A stretch of 63,509 nt of DNA, taken from NCBI GenBank assembly GCA_043775075.1, contig JAYVSS010000059.1, forward strand, positions 1 through 63,509, written 5' to 3'. Position 1 is the first letter of the stretch. The number at the start of each line of letters is the position of its first letter. The position numbers and the translations under genes were made by a program. The notes under the pieces were generated by a model, which was not told the origin of the DNA, made no database searches, and saw only the letters and a program-made list of their open reading frames with translations. This DNA comes from JANLQX01 sp043775075 (GTDB taxonomy: Bacteria > Actinomycetota > Acidimicrobiia > Acidimicrobiales > JANYDT01). This document shows positions 48,403 to 55,590 of this stretch, in pieces.

Positions 48403-50240
48403 CTTCTTTCCGACGAGCCGCGCGCCTTACGCTTGTCTGCCTCGTCACATCGACCATCGCAGCCTCCTGCACGGTGAAGTCGTCGACCGACACGACCCCC
48501 GGCGGCGGGTCGGTGCCGAAAGGCCGCGTCGCCCTCACCGTGACCGTCTCGTCGGAAAAGGTGGCGCTGCTCACGGAGCTTGCCCGTACGTTCAATGCCG
48601 ACAAGACCCTGTCCTCTTTCACCGATTCGGCAGGAAAGAAAAAGCGGGCCTTCGCCACGATCGTAAAGAAGGCGTCGGGAGCCGCCGCTCAAGCACTGGC
48701 TGCCGGCTGGGATGAGAACACCGATGGTCCGCAGCCCACCATCTGGTCCCCGGCGGCGAGGTCGTGGGGAACGATCCTCAATCAGCGCCTGGCCGGGCAA
48801 ACGGCGATGGCGCCAACCGACGCTCCGTCGTTCATGCTCACACCTCTTGTCATCGCCATGCCCAAGCCCATGGCTACGGCCCTCGGCTGGCCGAAAACGC
48901 CGATTGGGTATGCCGACCTTCTCGCCCTGGCGAAGGACCCGACCGGATGGGCGAGCAAGGGCCACCCGGAGTGGGGCTCGTTCAAGCTCGGCAAGACCAA
49001 TCCGAACTTCTCCACCAGCGGACTGTCCGCCACCATTGCCCAGTACTACGCGGCAACTGGTAAGCGCACGAACCTTACCCTCGAGGACCTCAACAAGCCC
49101 GAGGTGCGGGACTTTTCGAAGGCGGTCGAGTCATCGGTCGTGCACTACGGCGACATCACCATGACCTTTCTCAACAACTGGTTTCGCGCCGACCGGCGGG
49201 GGACGGCGTTGACGTACGCCTCCGCCGTTGCCGTCGAGGAGAAGTCACTCATTGACTACAACCTCGGAAATCCCGACGGTGTTCTCGACCCCGGTGAGAT
49301 AGCCCGCAAGCCTCGTGTCCCGCTAGTAGCCGTATACCCGAAAGAGGGCACGCTGTTTAGCGATAATCCCCTCTTCACGCTGAACGCGTCATGGGTGTCA
49401 GCTGACCAGAAGCTCGGCGCCGCCGCCTTCGCTTCATATGTGCGCTTACCGGATAACCAGAAGCGGGTCCTTGAGTTCGGATTTCGCCCGGGGAACGCCA
49501 GTGTGGGCGTTGGCCCGCCGATCGTCGCCGCTAACGGCGTCGATCCAAGCGAACCCAAAGCCGCGCTCGACGTGCCCGCGCCGAAGGTATTGGTCTCGCT
49601 CCTCGACCGTTGGGCCGAGCAACGAAAGGGGGCGCGCGTCCAGTTCGTGGTCGACGTGTCGGGGTCGATGGGTGAGCCCGCCGCCGACGGATCATCCGAT
49701 ACCAAACTCGATCTCGCCAAGCGAGCCACGATCGCCGCTCTGGACGAGTTCAAGAGTTCGGACCTCGTTGGGTTGCGAATCTTCTCCACCGACGTGGGCG
49801 GAATCGGGATCGACTCGGTCGAAGTAATTCCGGTGGGGCCGATTTCGGCCAACCGAGAGAAATTGGCCGAGGCCGTGCGCAATCTCACCCCGGTCCAGGG
49901 AACACCGCTGTACGCCACGGCCATGGCTGCCCTCGAAGACATGAAGAAATCGCTTGATCCGACGTTGATCAATGCGGTGGTCCTGCTCACCGATGGTCGA
50001 AATGAGGACGGCAACCCCGACAACGACAGCCAGGAACTCGATGCGCTCCTCGCTGCGGGCCGACAAGGCTCCGAAGGACGGTTGCAGTCACCCGTGCGCC
50101 TGTTTCCGATTGCCTACGGCACCGATGCCGACCTGGCCACGCTGCGGCGCATCGCCGAATCCACAGATGCTGTGGCCTACGACGCCAGTGATCCGGCGTC
50201 GATCGAGAAGGTACTGGTTGCCGTCGTGTCGAACTTCTGA
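48399..50240 (+). CDS. Lipoprotein with substrate-binding domain fused to VWA domain
   Basis: 613 residues. A signal peptide ends in a lipobox-like TIAASC (Cys24). Residues ~40-390 look like an extracellular solute-binding domain (LTVTVSSEKVALLTELARTFN, APSFMLTPLVIAMPKPMATAL, NNWFRADRRGTALTYASAVAVEE). The C-terminal VWA domain has a full MIDAS start FVVDVSGSMGEP (419-425) and later VVLLTDGRNEDGN. This SBP-VWA fusion is known in actinobacteria near tellurite/toxic-anion genes. The lipid anchor would place it on the outer face of the membrane. Confidence 0.85.
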   Translation: MTSFRRAARLTLVCLVTSTIAASCTVKSSTDTTPGGGSVPKGRVALTVTVSSEKVALLTELARTFNADKTLSSFTDSAGKKKRAFATIVKKASGAAAQALAAGWDENTDGPQPTIWSPAARSWGTILNQRLAGQTAMAPTDAPSFMLTPLVIAMPKPMATALGWPKTPIGYADLLALAKDPTGWASKGHPEWGSFKLGKTNPNFSTSGLSATIAQYYAATGKRTNLTLEDLNKPEVRDFSKAVESSVVHYGDITMTFLNNWFRADRRGTALTYASAVAVEEKSLIDYNLGNPDGVLDPGEIARKPRVPLVAVYPKEGTLFSDNPLFTLNASWVSADQKLGAAAFASYVRLPDNQKRVLEFGFRPGNASVGVGPPIVAANGVDPSEPKAALDVPAPKVLVSLLDRWAEQRKGARVQFVVDVSGSMGEPAADGSSDTKLDLAKRATIAALDEFKSSDLVGLRIFSTDVGGIGIDSVEVIPVGPISANREKLAEAVRNLTPVQGTPLYATAMAALEDMKKSLDPTLINAVVLLTDGRNEDGNPDNDSQELDALLAAGRQGSEGRLQSPVRLFPIAYGTDADLATLRRIAESTDAVAYDASDPASIEKVLVAVVSNF

Positions 50241-51040
50241 TGGCTGGAGACGCCACCGGCAAGGCCATTGCCACCGTCGGTCCCCGCCGTCTGGCGCAGG
50301 CGATCACTGCACCCTCGTCGCTCGTCGCCGCCGGAGCGGCGGCGGGACTGGCTGTGGCTGCGACCGGGCCTGTTGGTTTGGTCGCCGGGGCCATCGTGTG
50401 GCTGGCGATGACGGCGTTTCGACTCCGCCCGAAAACACCGTCGCAGGCGGCCCGTCAAGCCCGCGAGCGGATCGACCCGTTTACGCTGTCCGAGCCGTGG
50501 CGGCGGTACGTTCAGTCGGCGCAGGAGAGCCAGCGACGGTTCGACGAGACCGTTCGATCGACGCCGAAAGGACCGGTGCGCGACCAACTCGAAGGTCTAC
50601 GCGACAACGTGGCGGGAGCGGTTGACGATTGCTGGCAGACGTCGAAGCGGGGGGCGCAGCTCGTTCGCGCTTACCAGCAGGTCGACGTGGAACGAGCCCG
50701 ACGCGAACTCGACGAGGCCCAACAACTAGCCCGGTCGGCCGGTGGTTCAACCCGGGCCGAGTCGCTCAATACGACCGTCGAGTCGTTGCAGACCCAGATC
50801 GCCACCGCCGAGCGCCTTCGCTCGGGAGCGACCAACGCCCAGGACCGCTTGCGAGCTCTCGACGCCCAACTTGACGAGATCGTCGCCCGTACCGTGGAAC
50901 TCGCGGCCACCGCCGACAGCGTGGGGGTCCTGGACGATCTGGGGGCTGACTTGGATCGGGTGCGGATGGAGATGGAGGCAGTGCGGCAGGGCTTGGAGGA
51001 GGCGAGTCAAGTAGAGCGGGCAGCCTTCGGCAACGGTTGA
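50240..51040 (+). CDS. Two-TM coiled-coil protein, possibly XpaC/TelA-associated type
   Basis: 266 residues. Its ATG overlaps the previous TGA by one base. Two adjacent hydrophobic segments (SSLVAAGAAAGLAVAAT, PVGLVAGAIVWLAMTAF) form a hairpin in the first ~60 residues, followed by a long Arg/Glu/Gln-rich coiled coil to the end (e.g. VERARRELDEAQQLARSAG, RMEMEAVRQGLEEASQ). The plan matches XpaC-like proteins paired with TelA in stress operons, but no clear signature proves it. A perfect 50-bp tandem copy of its 3' end lies just downstream. Confidence 0.65.
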   Translation: MAGDATGKAIATVGPRRLAQAITAPSSLVAAGAAAGLAVAATGPVGLVAGAIVWLAMTAFRLRPKTPSQAARQARERIDPFTLSEPWRRYVQSAQESQRRFDETVRSTPKGPVRDQLEGLRDNVAGAVDDCWQTSKRGAQLVRAYQQVDVERARRELDEAQQLARSAGGSTRAESLNTTVESLQTQIATAERLRSGATNAQDRLRALDAQLDEIVARTVELAATADSVGVLDDLGADLDRVRMEMEAVRQGLEEASQVERAAFGNG

Positions 51041-51095
51041 GCACAGCTTGGAGGAGGCGAGTCAAGTAGAGCGGGCAGCCTTCGGCAACGGTTGA
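50991..51095 (+). repeat. Perfect 50-bp tandem duplication of a gene 3' end
   Basis: 50991-51040 and 51046-51095 are identical over 50 bp and separated by gcaca (period 55). The first copy is the end of the coding sequence including its TGA; the second includes a second TGA and lies before pspA. Each copy starts with a GGAGGAGG run. Confidence 0.97.
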
Positions 51096-51161
51096 CTCCG
51101 ACGGGGGTAGTCATGGATGAATCAGGGTTGTCCCCGAGCGCGATTCGTCGTTCGTGGTCGC

Positions 51162-51167
51162 TACGAT
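51162..51167 (+). promoter_or_regulatory. Putative -10 box of pspA
   Basis: TACGAT lies seven nt before the ATG at 51175, allowing a leaderless pspA mRNA in addition to readthrough from the operon. Confidence 0.4.
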
Positions 51168-51174
51168 GTCGGGC

Positions 51175-51951
51175 ATGTTCAAGCTTGTGCGACGCGCCTG
51201 GTCCTACATCACCGCTGCCCTCACCGGGAAGTTCAATGAGAAAGCCGACCCCAAGGTTCAGCTGGAACAGGCGTTGATCGAGGCCCAGGATCAGCATCGG
51301 CGTCTCACCCAGCAGGCGGCCAACGTCATCGCCAACCAGAAGCAGGCGGACATGAGCCTCAATCGCAAGCTCGAAGAACTGCAGAAAGTCAACGCATCGG
51401 CCCGTCAGGCGGTCGTCATGGCCGACGAAGCGGCAAAGAAGGGCGACGCCGCCAAAGCCGGCGAGTACACCCGCACAGCCGAAGTCTTCGCCAACCGTCT
51501 CATTGCCCTGGAGACCGAAGTGGAGGGCCTCAAGACGCTGTCGTTGCAGTCCACGCAGGCCTCGGATCAAGCGAAGGCCGCAGTGTCGCAGTCGTCGACC
51601 CAGCTCCAGAAGAAGCTGTCGGACAAGCAGAAGCTCCTCTCCCAGCTTGATCAGGCGAAAATGCAGGAACAGTTGAACAAGACCATGGGTCAGCTCACGG
51701 CCACCGTGGGCGACGACGTTCCGTCGCTCGACGAGGTGCAGCGCAAGATCGAGGAGCGCTACGCCAAGGCCATGGGCACCGCCGAGCTGCAGGGTTCGAC
51801 CGTCGAGGCCCGCATGCTCGAGGTGGAGCAGGCCTCGCTCAACACCGAGGCCCAGGCTCGCCTCAGCCAGATCAAAGCCCAACTCGGGCTGGGCGACGCC
51901 GTCATTGCCGCACCCGCCGTTGAAACGCCGCAAACCGGCACCTCGGCGTAA
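51175..51951 (+). CDS. pspA: PspA/IM30-family membrane-stress protein
   Basis: 258 residues. An amphipathic N-terminus (MFKLVRRAWSYITAALTG) is followed by FNEKADPKVQLEQALIEAQD and a long coiled coil (RLTQQAANVIANQKQADMSL, KLEELQKVNASARQAVVMAD), the PspA/Vipp1 plan of an ESCRT-III-like membrane-remodelling protein. ATGs at 51154 (GTG) and 51166 also lie in frame; 51175 is chosen from the conserved first helix and the TACGAT box. It closes the TerB/AAA+-SBP-VWA operon and suggests a role in keeping the membrane intact under stress. Confidence 0.9.
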   Translation: MFKLVRRAWSYITAALTGKFNEKADPKVQLEQALIEAQDQHRRLTQQAANVIANQKQADMSLNRKLEELQKVNASARQAVVMADEAAKKGDAAKAGEYTRTAEVFANRLIALETEVEGLKTLSLQSTQASDQAKAAVSQSSTQLQKKLSDKQKLLSQLDQAKMQEQLNKTMGQLTATVGDDVPSLDEVQRKIEERYAKAMGTAELQGSTVEARMLEVEQASLNTEAQARLSQIKAQLGLGDAVIAAPAVETPQTGTSA

Positions 51952-51996
51952 CCCGCACGGGTATGCCAGCTCGCCAAGACGGTCGCTGACCAAGCC

Positions 51997-52314
51997 ATGA
52001 CGGAGAAGCTTGCCTCGCTGGTCATCGTGTGCCGCGGGGTCCCGGGCCTCGGGGGATCACCGATCACTGCCCGCCTCGACGAACAGCCGATCTTCCTCGG
52101 TTGGGATGTGGCGGCGGAATTCGTCGTTCCGGCCGGTGTGCATGGGCTCGACATCGCCTATGAACCGTTGCGCTGGCCGTTTGGTGCGAACAAGCTGTCG
52201 AACTCGATCACCCTCAACGCCGGATTTAAATATACGTTGACCTACACACCACGCGTTCTGCCGACGATCCGTCCCAAGGTCACCATCACCGTGGACCGGT
52301 TCTCCGGTCGCTGA
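51997..52314 (+). CDS. Small hypothetical beta-rich protein
   Basis: 105 residues. It follows pspA by 45 nt. The sequence is beta-prone with Gly/Pro turns: LASLVIVCRGVPGLGGSPIT, FLGWDVAAEFVVPAGVHGLDIAYEP, ITLNAGFKYTLTYTP. The PAG-x-H pattern before a strand recalls small surface-domain families such as DUF2846, without enough to assign. It has no signal peptide. Possibly cotranscribed with pspA. Confidence 0.6.
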   Translation: MTEKLASLVIVCRGVPGLGGSPITARLDEQPIFLGWDVAAEFVVPAGVHGLDIAYEPLRWPFGANKLSNSITLNAGFKYTLTYTPRVLPTIRPKVTITVDRFSGR

Positions 52315-52343
52315 TCCGCCGTGAGGGCCTCCCGATTTTGCGG

Positions 52344-53462
52344 TCACTGTACAAGTGGCGCGAGCAGCACGAGATCGTCGGCGTGGACAAACACCACTGA
52401 GGCGTCCGCCGGGAGTTCCGAACTCCGTCGCCCCTTGGACCTTCGGGCCAGCTCGGATGTAACCCGACTCAGGCCACGGGCGACGGGGCGACGGTCCAGC
52501 CCACAAATGACGACAATGTCACCTTCGTCAAACTCGCCCGCCACTTCCACCACACCAGCGGGCAAGAGCGAAGCACCGCGCTCGATGAGCGCTCGTTTGG
52601 CCCCGTCGTCAACGACAAGCGTGCCCCGCTCATCGCCGGCGAAACCGATCCAGAGCTTGCGCGCGGTTAGCTGACGAGCCTGGGGAGCGAACACCGTTCC
52701 CACCCCCGCGGCGCCGTCCACGGCATCCACGAGGGCGCCGGGCCTATCCGCCCCGGCGATGACCGCACGGATACCCGAGAACGACGCAATCTTGGCAGCC
52801 CGCAACTTCGAGGACATCCCGCCACTCCCCCGGAGCGTGCCCGCAACGCCAGCCGCCGCCTCCAACTCCGCCGTCACGGCATCCACGTGTTCGATGAGTC
52901 GGGCGTGGGGGTCGGTGCGAGGATCGGCGGTAAACAGCCCCGGGGTATCAGTCAGAAGGACCAATACATCGGCGCCGATCAGGTGGGCGATGAGCGCAGC
53001 AATGCGGTCGTTATCCCCAAAGCGCAGTTCATCGTCGGACACGGCATCGTTTTCGTTCATTACCGGTACCACCCCGAGAGCGAGCATCCGTTGCAGGGTG
53101 TCGCGAATGTGGAGATACTGGCGGCGGTCAAAGAATTCGTTGGGAGTGACGAGGACCTGGCCACTGACCAGCCCGACGGCTGCGAATGCGTCGTCCCAGA
53201 CGCGCATGAGCCGAGACTGACCGACCGCTGACACGGCCTGGAGGGTCAAGATATCCGACGGGCGAGCGGTAAAGCCGAGCGCTTCGAGGCCCGCCGCCAC
53301 TGCCGCCGAGGTCACGACGATGACGTCGTCTCCCCGGCTTCGAAGTTCGGCCACCTGCGCGCACACGGCAGCGATCGCCTCCGTGGCGATGACACCGCCG
53401 CCATCGGTCAGCGATGACGTGCCGATCTTGGCGACAATCGTGGAATTTCGAGACACTGCCAT
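52344..53462 (-). CDS. proB: Glutamate 5-kinase
   Basis: First step of proline synthesis. The 372 residues contain the amino-acid-kinase domain (VAKIGTSSLTDGGG, VIVVTSAAVAAGLEAL, VPVMNENDAVSDDELRFGDND, LVLLTDTPGLFTADPRTD, GTLRGSGGMSSKLRAAKIA) and a C-terminal PUA domain (GTLVVDDGAKRALIERGASLLPAGV). It begins 14 nt after the obgE stop, so it is probably read from the same transcript. proA is elsewhere, at 37796-39070. Confidence 0.97.
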   Translation of the reverse strand: MAVSRNSTIVAKIGTSSLTDGGGVIATEAIAAVCAQVAELRSRGDDVIVVTSAAVAAGLEALGFTARPSDILTLQAVSAVGQSRLMRVWDDAFAAVGLVSGQVLVTPNEFFDRRQYLHIRDTLQRMLALGVVPVMNENDAVSDDELRFGDNDRIAALIAHLIGADVLVLLTDTPGLFTADPRTDPHARLIEHVDAVTAELEAAAGVAGTLRGSGGMSSKLRAAKIASFSGIRAVIAGADRPGALVDAVDGAAGVGTVFAPQARQLTARKLWIGFAGDERGTLVVDDGAKRALIERGASLLPAGVVEVAGEFDEGDIVVICGLDRRPVARGLSRVTSELARRSKGRRSSELPADASVVFVHADDLVLLAPLVQ

Positions 53463-53476
53463 CGCCCGTTTTCGAG

Positions 53477-54766
53477 CTATTCGATATCGAAACTAAACGT
53501 ACCGATGCGAACAATGTCACCGGACTTGGCTCCCGCCCGAAGAAGCGTTTTGACCACGCCAAGCCGATCGAGCTGTTTGCGCACATGGGCCAAGGCCAGG
53601 GGATTCGTCAGGTCGGACACAGCAACAGCGCGCGCCGCCGGACGGCCGAGTACGGACCAAGAACCGTCGTCGTTGCGCTGCACCTCGACGCCCTCAGTCT
53701 CTGGACGGTGGACCACAAAGGTGTCCGACGCTGGCGTCGAAGCACGCACCTGGGCGATCATCGGAGCGAGCAGCATCAACATCGAACGCATGTTTTGTCC
53801 AGTGGCGGCGCTCACGAGAACCTCCGGACAGCCAGGTAACAATCGAGCGATTTCTTCCTCACCATCGAGAGTGTCGAGTTTCGTTCCGATCACCAGGCGG
53901 GGACGTTCGAGAAGTTCGGGCGAATACTCCCCCAGTTCTCGAATCAGGATTTCTTCCTGCTCAGCCGGAGTGAGCCCGGCGGCGTCTACCGCGCTCAGGT
54001 CGAGCAACACCAGCAGCGCTCGGGCCCGCTCCACGTGACGCAGGAACTGGTGGCCGAGGCCCTTACCTTCCGCCGCTCCCTCAATCAGCCCGGGAATGTC
54101 CGCCATGATGAACTCGAAGTCGCCACGGGGATCAAGCGGAGTACCGAACCGCTCGATGCGAACCACGCCAAGATGGGGCTCCAGCGTGGTGAACGGGTAC
54201 GCGGCGATTTTGGGCTTGGCCGCGGATACCGCGGAAATCAATGTGCTCTTGCCGGCGTTGGGGAACCCCACGAGGGCGACATCGGCCATCAGCTTCAGTT
54301 CGAGGTCAAACCAGAATTCCTCACCGACCTCCCCCTGCTCGGCAAAATCTGGGGCTCGGGTGCGGTTCGAGAGGAACGATGCATTCCCTCGACCACCGCG
54401 TCCACCACTGGCCGCCTTCCATCGATGGCCTTCGGTGGCGAGGTCGGCGATGACTTGACCGGTCAGCCGGTCCTTCACGACGGTGCCGACCGGAACGGCG
54501 ACGACCTCGTCTGTCCCCGTTCGGCCGTTGGCCTGCTTACCGCGGCCGTGCTCACCGGGAAGGGCGGCGTAATGCGGGTGATCGCGAAACCCCAACAACG
54601 ACGCCACGTTTCGGTCGGCCACCAGCCACACGGCGCCACCGGCCGCGCCGTTGCCACCGTCTGGGCCCCCCCGGGGCACGAACGGCTCCCGACGGAACGA
54701 AACACAACCGGCCCCACCGTTTCCGGCCTTCACGTGTAGCTGGGCTTTATCGACAAAGACGCTCAT
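53477..54766 (-). CDS. obgE: GTPase Obg/CgtA
   Basis: 429 residues. The Obg fold begins MSVFVDKAQLHVKAGNGGAG with Gly-rich repeats (PDGGNGAAGGAVWL, ASGGRGGRGNASF). The G domain has VGFPNAGKSTLISAV, DIPGLIEGAAEGKGLG and VIGTKLDT. A C-terminal OCT domain ends AGAKSGDIVRIGTFSFDIE. Obg binds 50S and links ribosome state to growth and stress signalling. It lies between rpmA (after a terminator) and proB. Confidence 0.97.
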   Translation of the reverse strand: MSVFVDKAQLHVKAGNGGAGCVSFRREPFVPRGGPDGGNGAAGGAVWLVADRNVASLLGFRDHPHYAALPGEHGRGKQANGRTGTDEVVAVPVGTVVKDRLTGQVIADLATEGHRWKAASGGRGGRGNASFLSNRTRAPDFAEQGEVGEEFWFDLELKLMADVALVGFPNAGKSTLISAVSAAKPKIAAYPFTTLEPHLGVVRIERFGTPLDPRGDFEFIMADIPGLIEGAAEGKGLGHQFLRHVERARALLVLLDLSAVDAAGLTPAEQEEILIRELGEYSPELLERPRLVIGTKLDTLDGEEEIARLLPGCPEVLVSAATGQNMRSMLMLLAPMIAQVRASTPASDTFVVHRPETEGVEVQRNDDGSWSVLGRPAARAVAVSDLTNPLALAHVRKQLDRLGVVKTLLRAGAKSGDIVRIGTFSFDIE

Positions 54767-54857
54767 GACGGACCCAACGTGGTGGTGTGGCGGAGTGGAG
54801 GAACGGCATCGAGATATCGGGGATTACCGGAACGCGGTTGAACCGAGCCCAGACGCG

Positions 54858-54887
54858 AAAACGAGCCGGCGCAAACGCACCGGCTCG
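54858..54887 (-). terminator. Rho-independent terminator after rpmA
   Basis: On the minus strand an 11-bp stem (54887-54877 with 54872-54862, one G-U pair) and a four-base loop are followed by TTTTC. It ends the rng/rplU-rpmA message 20 nt after the rpmA stop; obgE transcription would need its own start or readthrough. Confidence 0.8.
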
Positions 54888-54907
54888 CAGTGGCATTTCC
54901 GAGGACT

Positions 54908-55159
54908 TCAGTCCGTCGTGACGTGGACCAGCTTGCGGCCCCGGCGCTCACCAAAGAGCACTTTGCCGTCGGTCAGAGCGAACAGCGAATCATCTGAGCC
55001 CTTACCGACGTTGTTACCCGGGTGGAAGACGGTTCCCCGCTGGCGCACGATGATCGAGCCGGCGGACACTGCCGACCCACCAAACACCTTCACGCCGAGG
55101 CGCTGGGCGTTGGAGTCGCGACCGTTGCGGGTTGAACCGCCACCTTTAGTCTTTGACAT
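54908..55159 (-). CDS. rpmA: 50S ribosomal protein L27
   Basis: 83 residues. Conserved L27 sequence: KGGGSTRNGRDSNAQRLGVK at the start, then VFGGSAVSAGSIIVRQRGTVFHPG and LFALTDGKVLFGERRGRK. The N-terminus reaches the peptidyl transferase centre; this copy begins MSKTKGGGS, without the long cleavable leader found in Firmicutes. It lies 36 nt after rplU and upstream of a strong terminator. Confidence 0.98.
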   Translation of the reverse strand: MSKTKGGGSTRNGRDSNAQRLGVKVFGGSAVSAGSIIVRQRGTVFHPGNNVGKGSDDSLFALTDGKVLFGERRGRKLVHVTTD

Positions 55160-55195
55160 AGAAACAAACCTCCGAGGAGTGCCGACGCTGGCGCG

Positions 55196-55501
55196 TCAGA
55201 CAGAAATTCCGGTAACGGTGACGGTGGAGTAGTTCTGGCGGTGGCCCCACTTCTTTTGGGCCCGAGCCTTCGCCTTGTACATGTAACCGGTGATCTTCGG
55301 GCCCTTTGCGGTCCCGACGACCGTGGCGGTCACGGAGCCCGACTTGGCTTTGTCTCCAGCGAGGACGGTTGATCCATCGACAATGAGAAGTGGCTGAAAG
55401 GACACGGTTTCACCGGCTTCTTTGCCAAGAAGCTCGACTTGCAGTGTTTGGCCTTGGGCGACCTTGTACTGCTTTCCACCCGTTTTAATGACGGCGTACA
55501 T
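55196..55501 (-). CDS. rplU: 50S ribosomal protein L21
   Basis: 101 residues from the ATG at 55501 (MYAVIKTGGKQYKVAQGQTL). The beta-barrel core and the conserved KARAQKKWGHRQNYSTVTV signature are intact. No Shine-Dalgarno sequence precedes the ATG; TACACT at 55517-55512 on the minus strand could be a -10 box ten nt upstream. The in-frame extension to 55564 lacks family similarity. Confidence 0.97.
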   Translation of the reverse strand: MYAVIKTGGKQYKVAQGQTLQVELLGKEAGETVSFQPLLIVDGSTVLAGDKAKSGSVTATVVGTAKGPKITGYMYKAKARAQKKWGHRQNYSTVTVTGISV

Positions 55502-55511
55502 AAGGGGATCG

Positions 55512-55517
55512 AGTGTA
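55512..55517 (-). promoter_or_regulatory. Putative -10 box for rplU
   Basis: TACACT on the minus strand, ten nt before the rplU ATG. The same hexamer precedes mreC. Confidence 0.35.
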
Positions 55518-55590
55518 CACGAGCCGACTGCGCAGGCGGGGCGCTCCGAGCCCGGACGCAGCACCTTCCAGGCACGACGATCAGCGTTGA

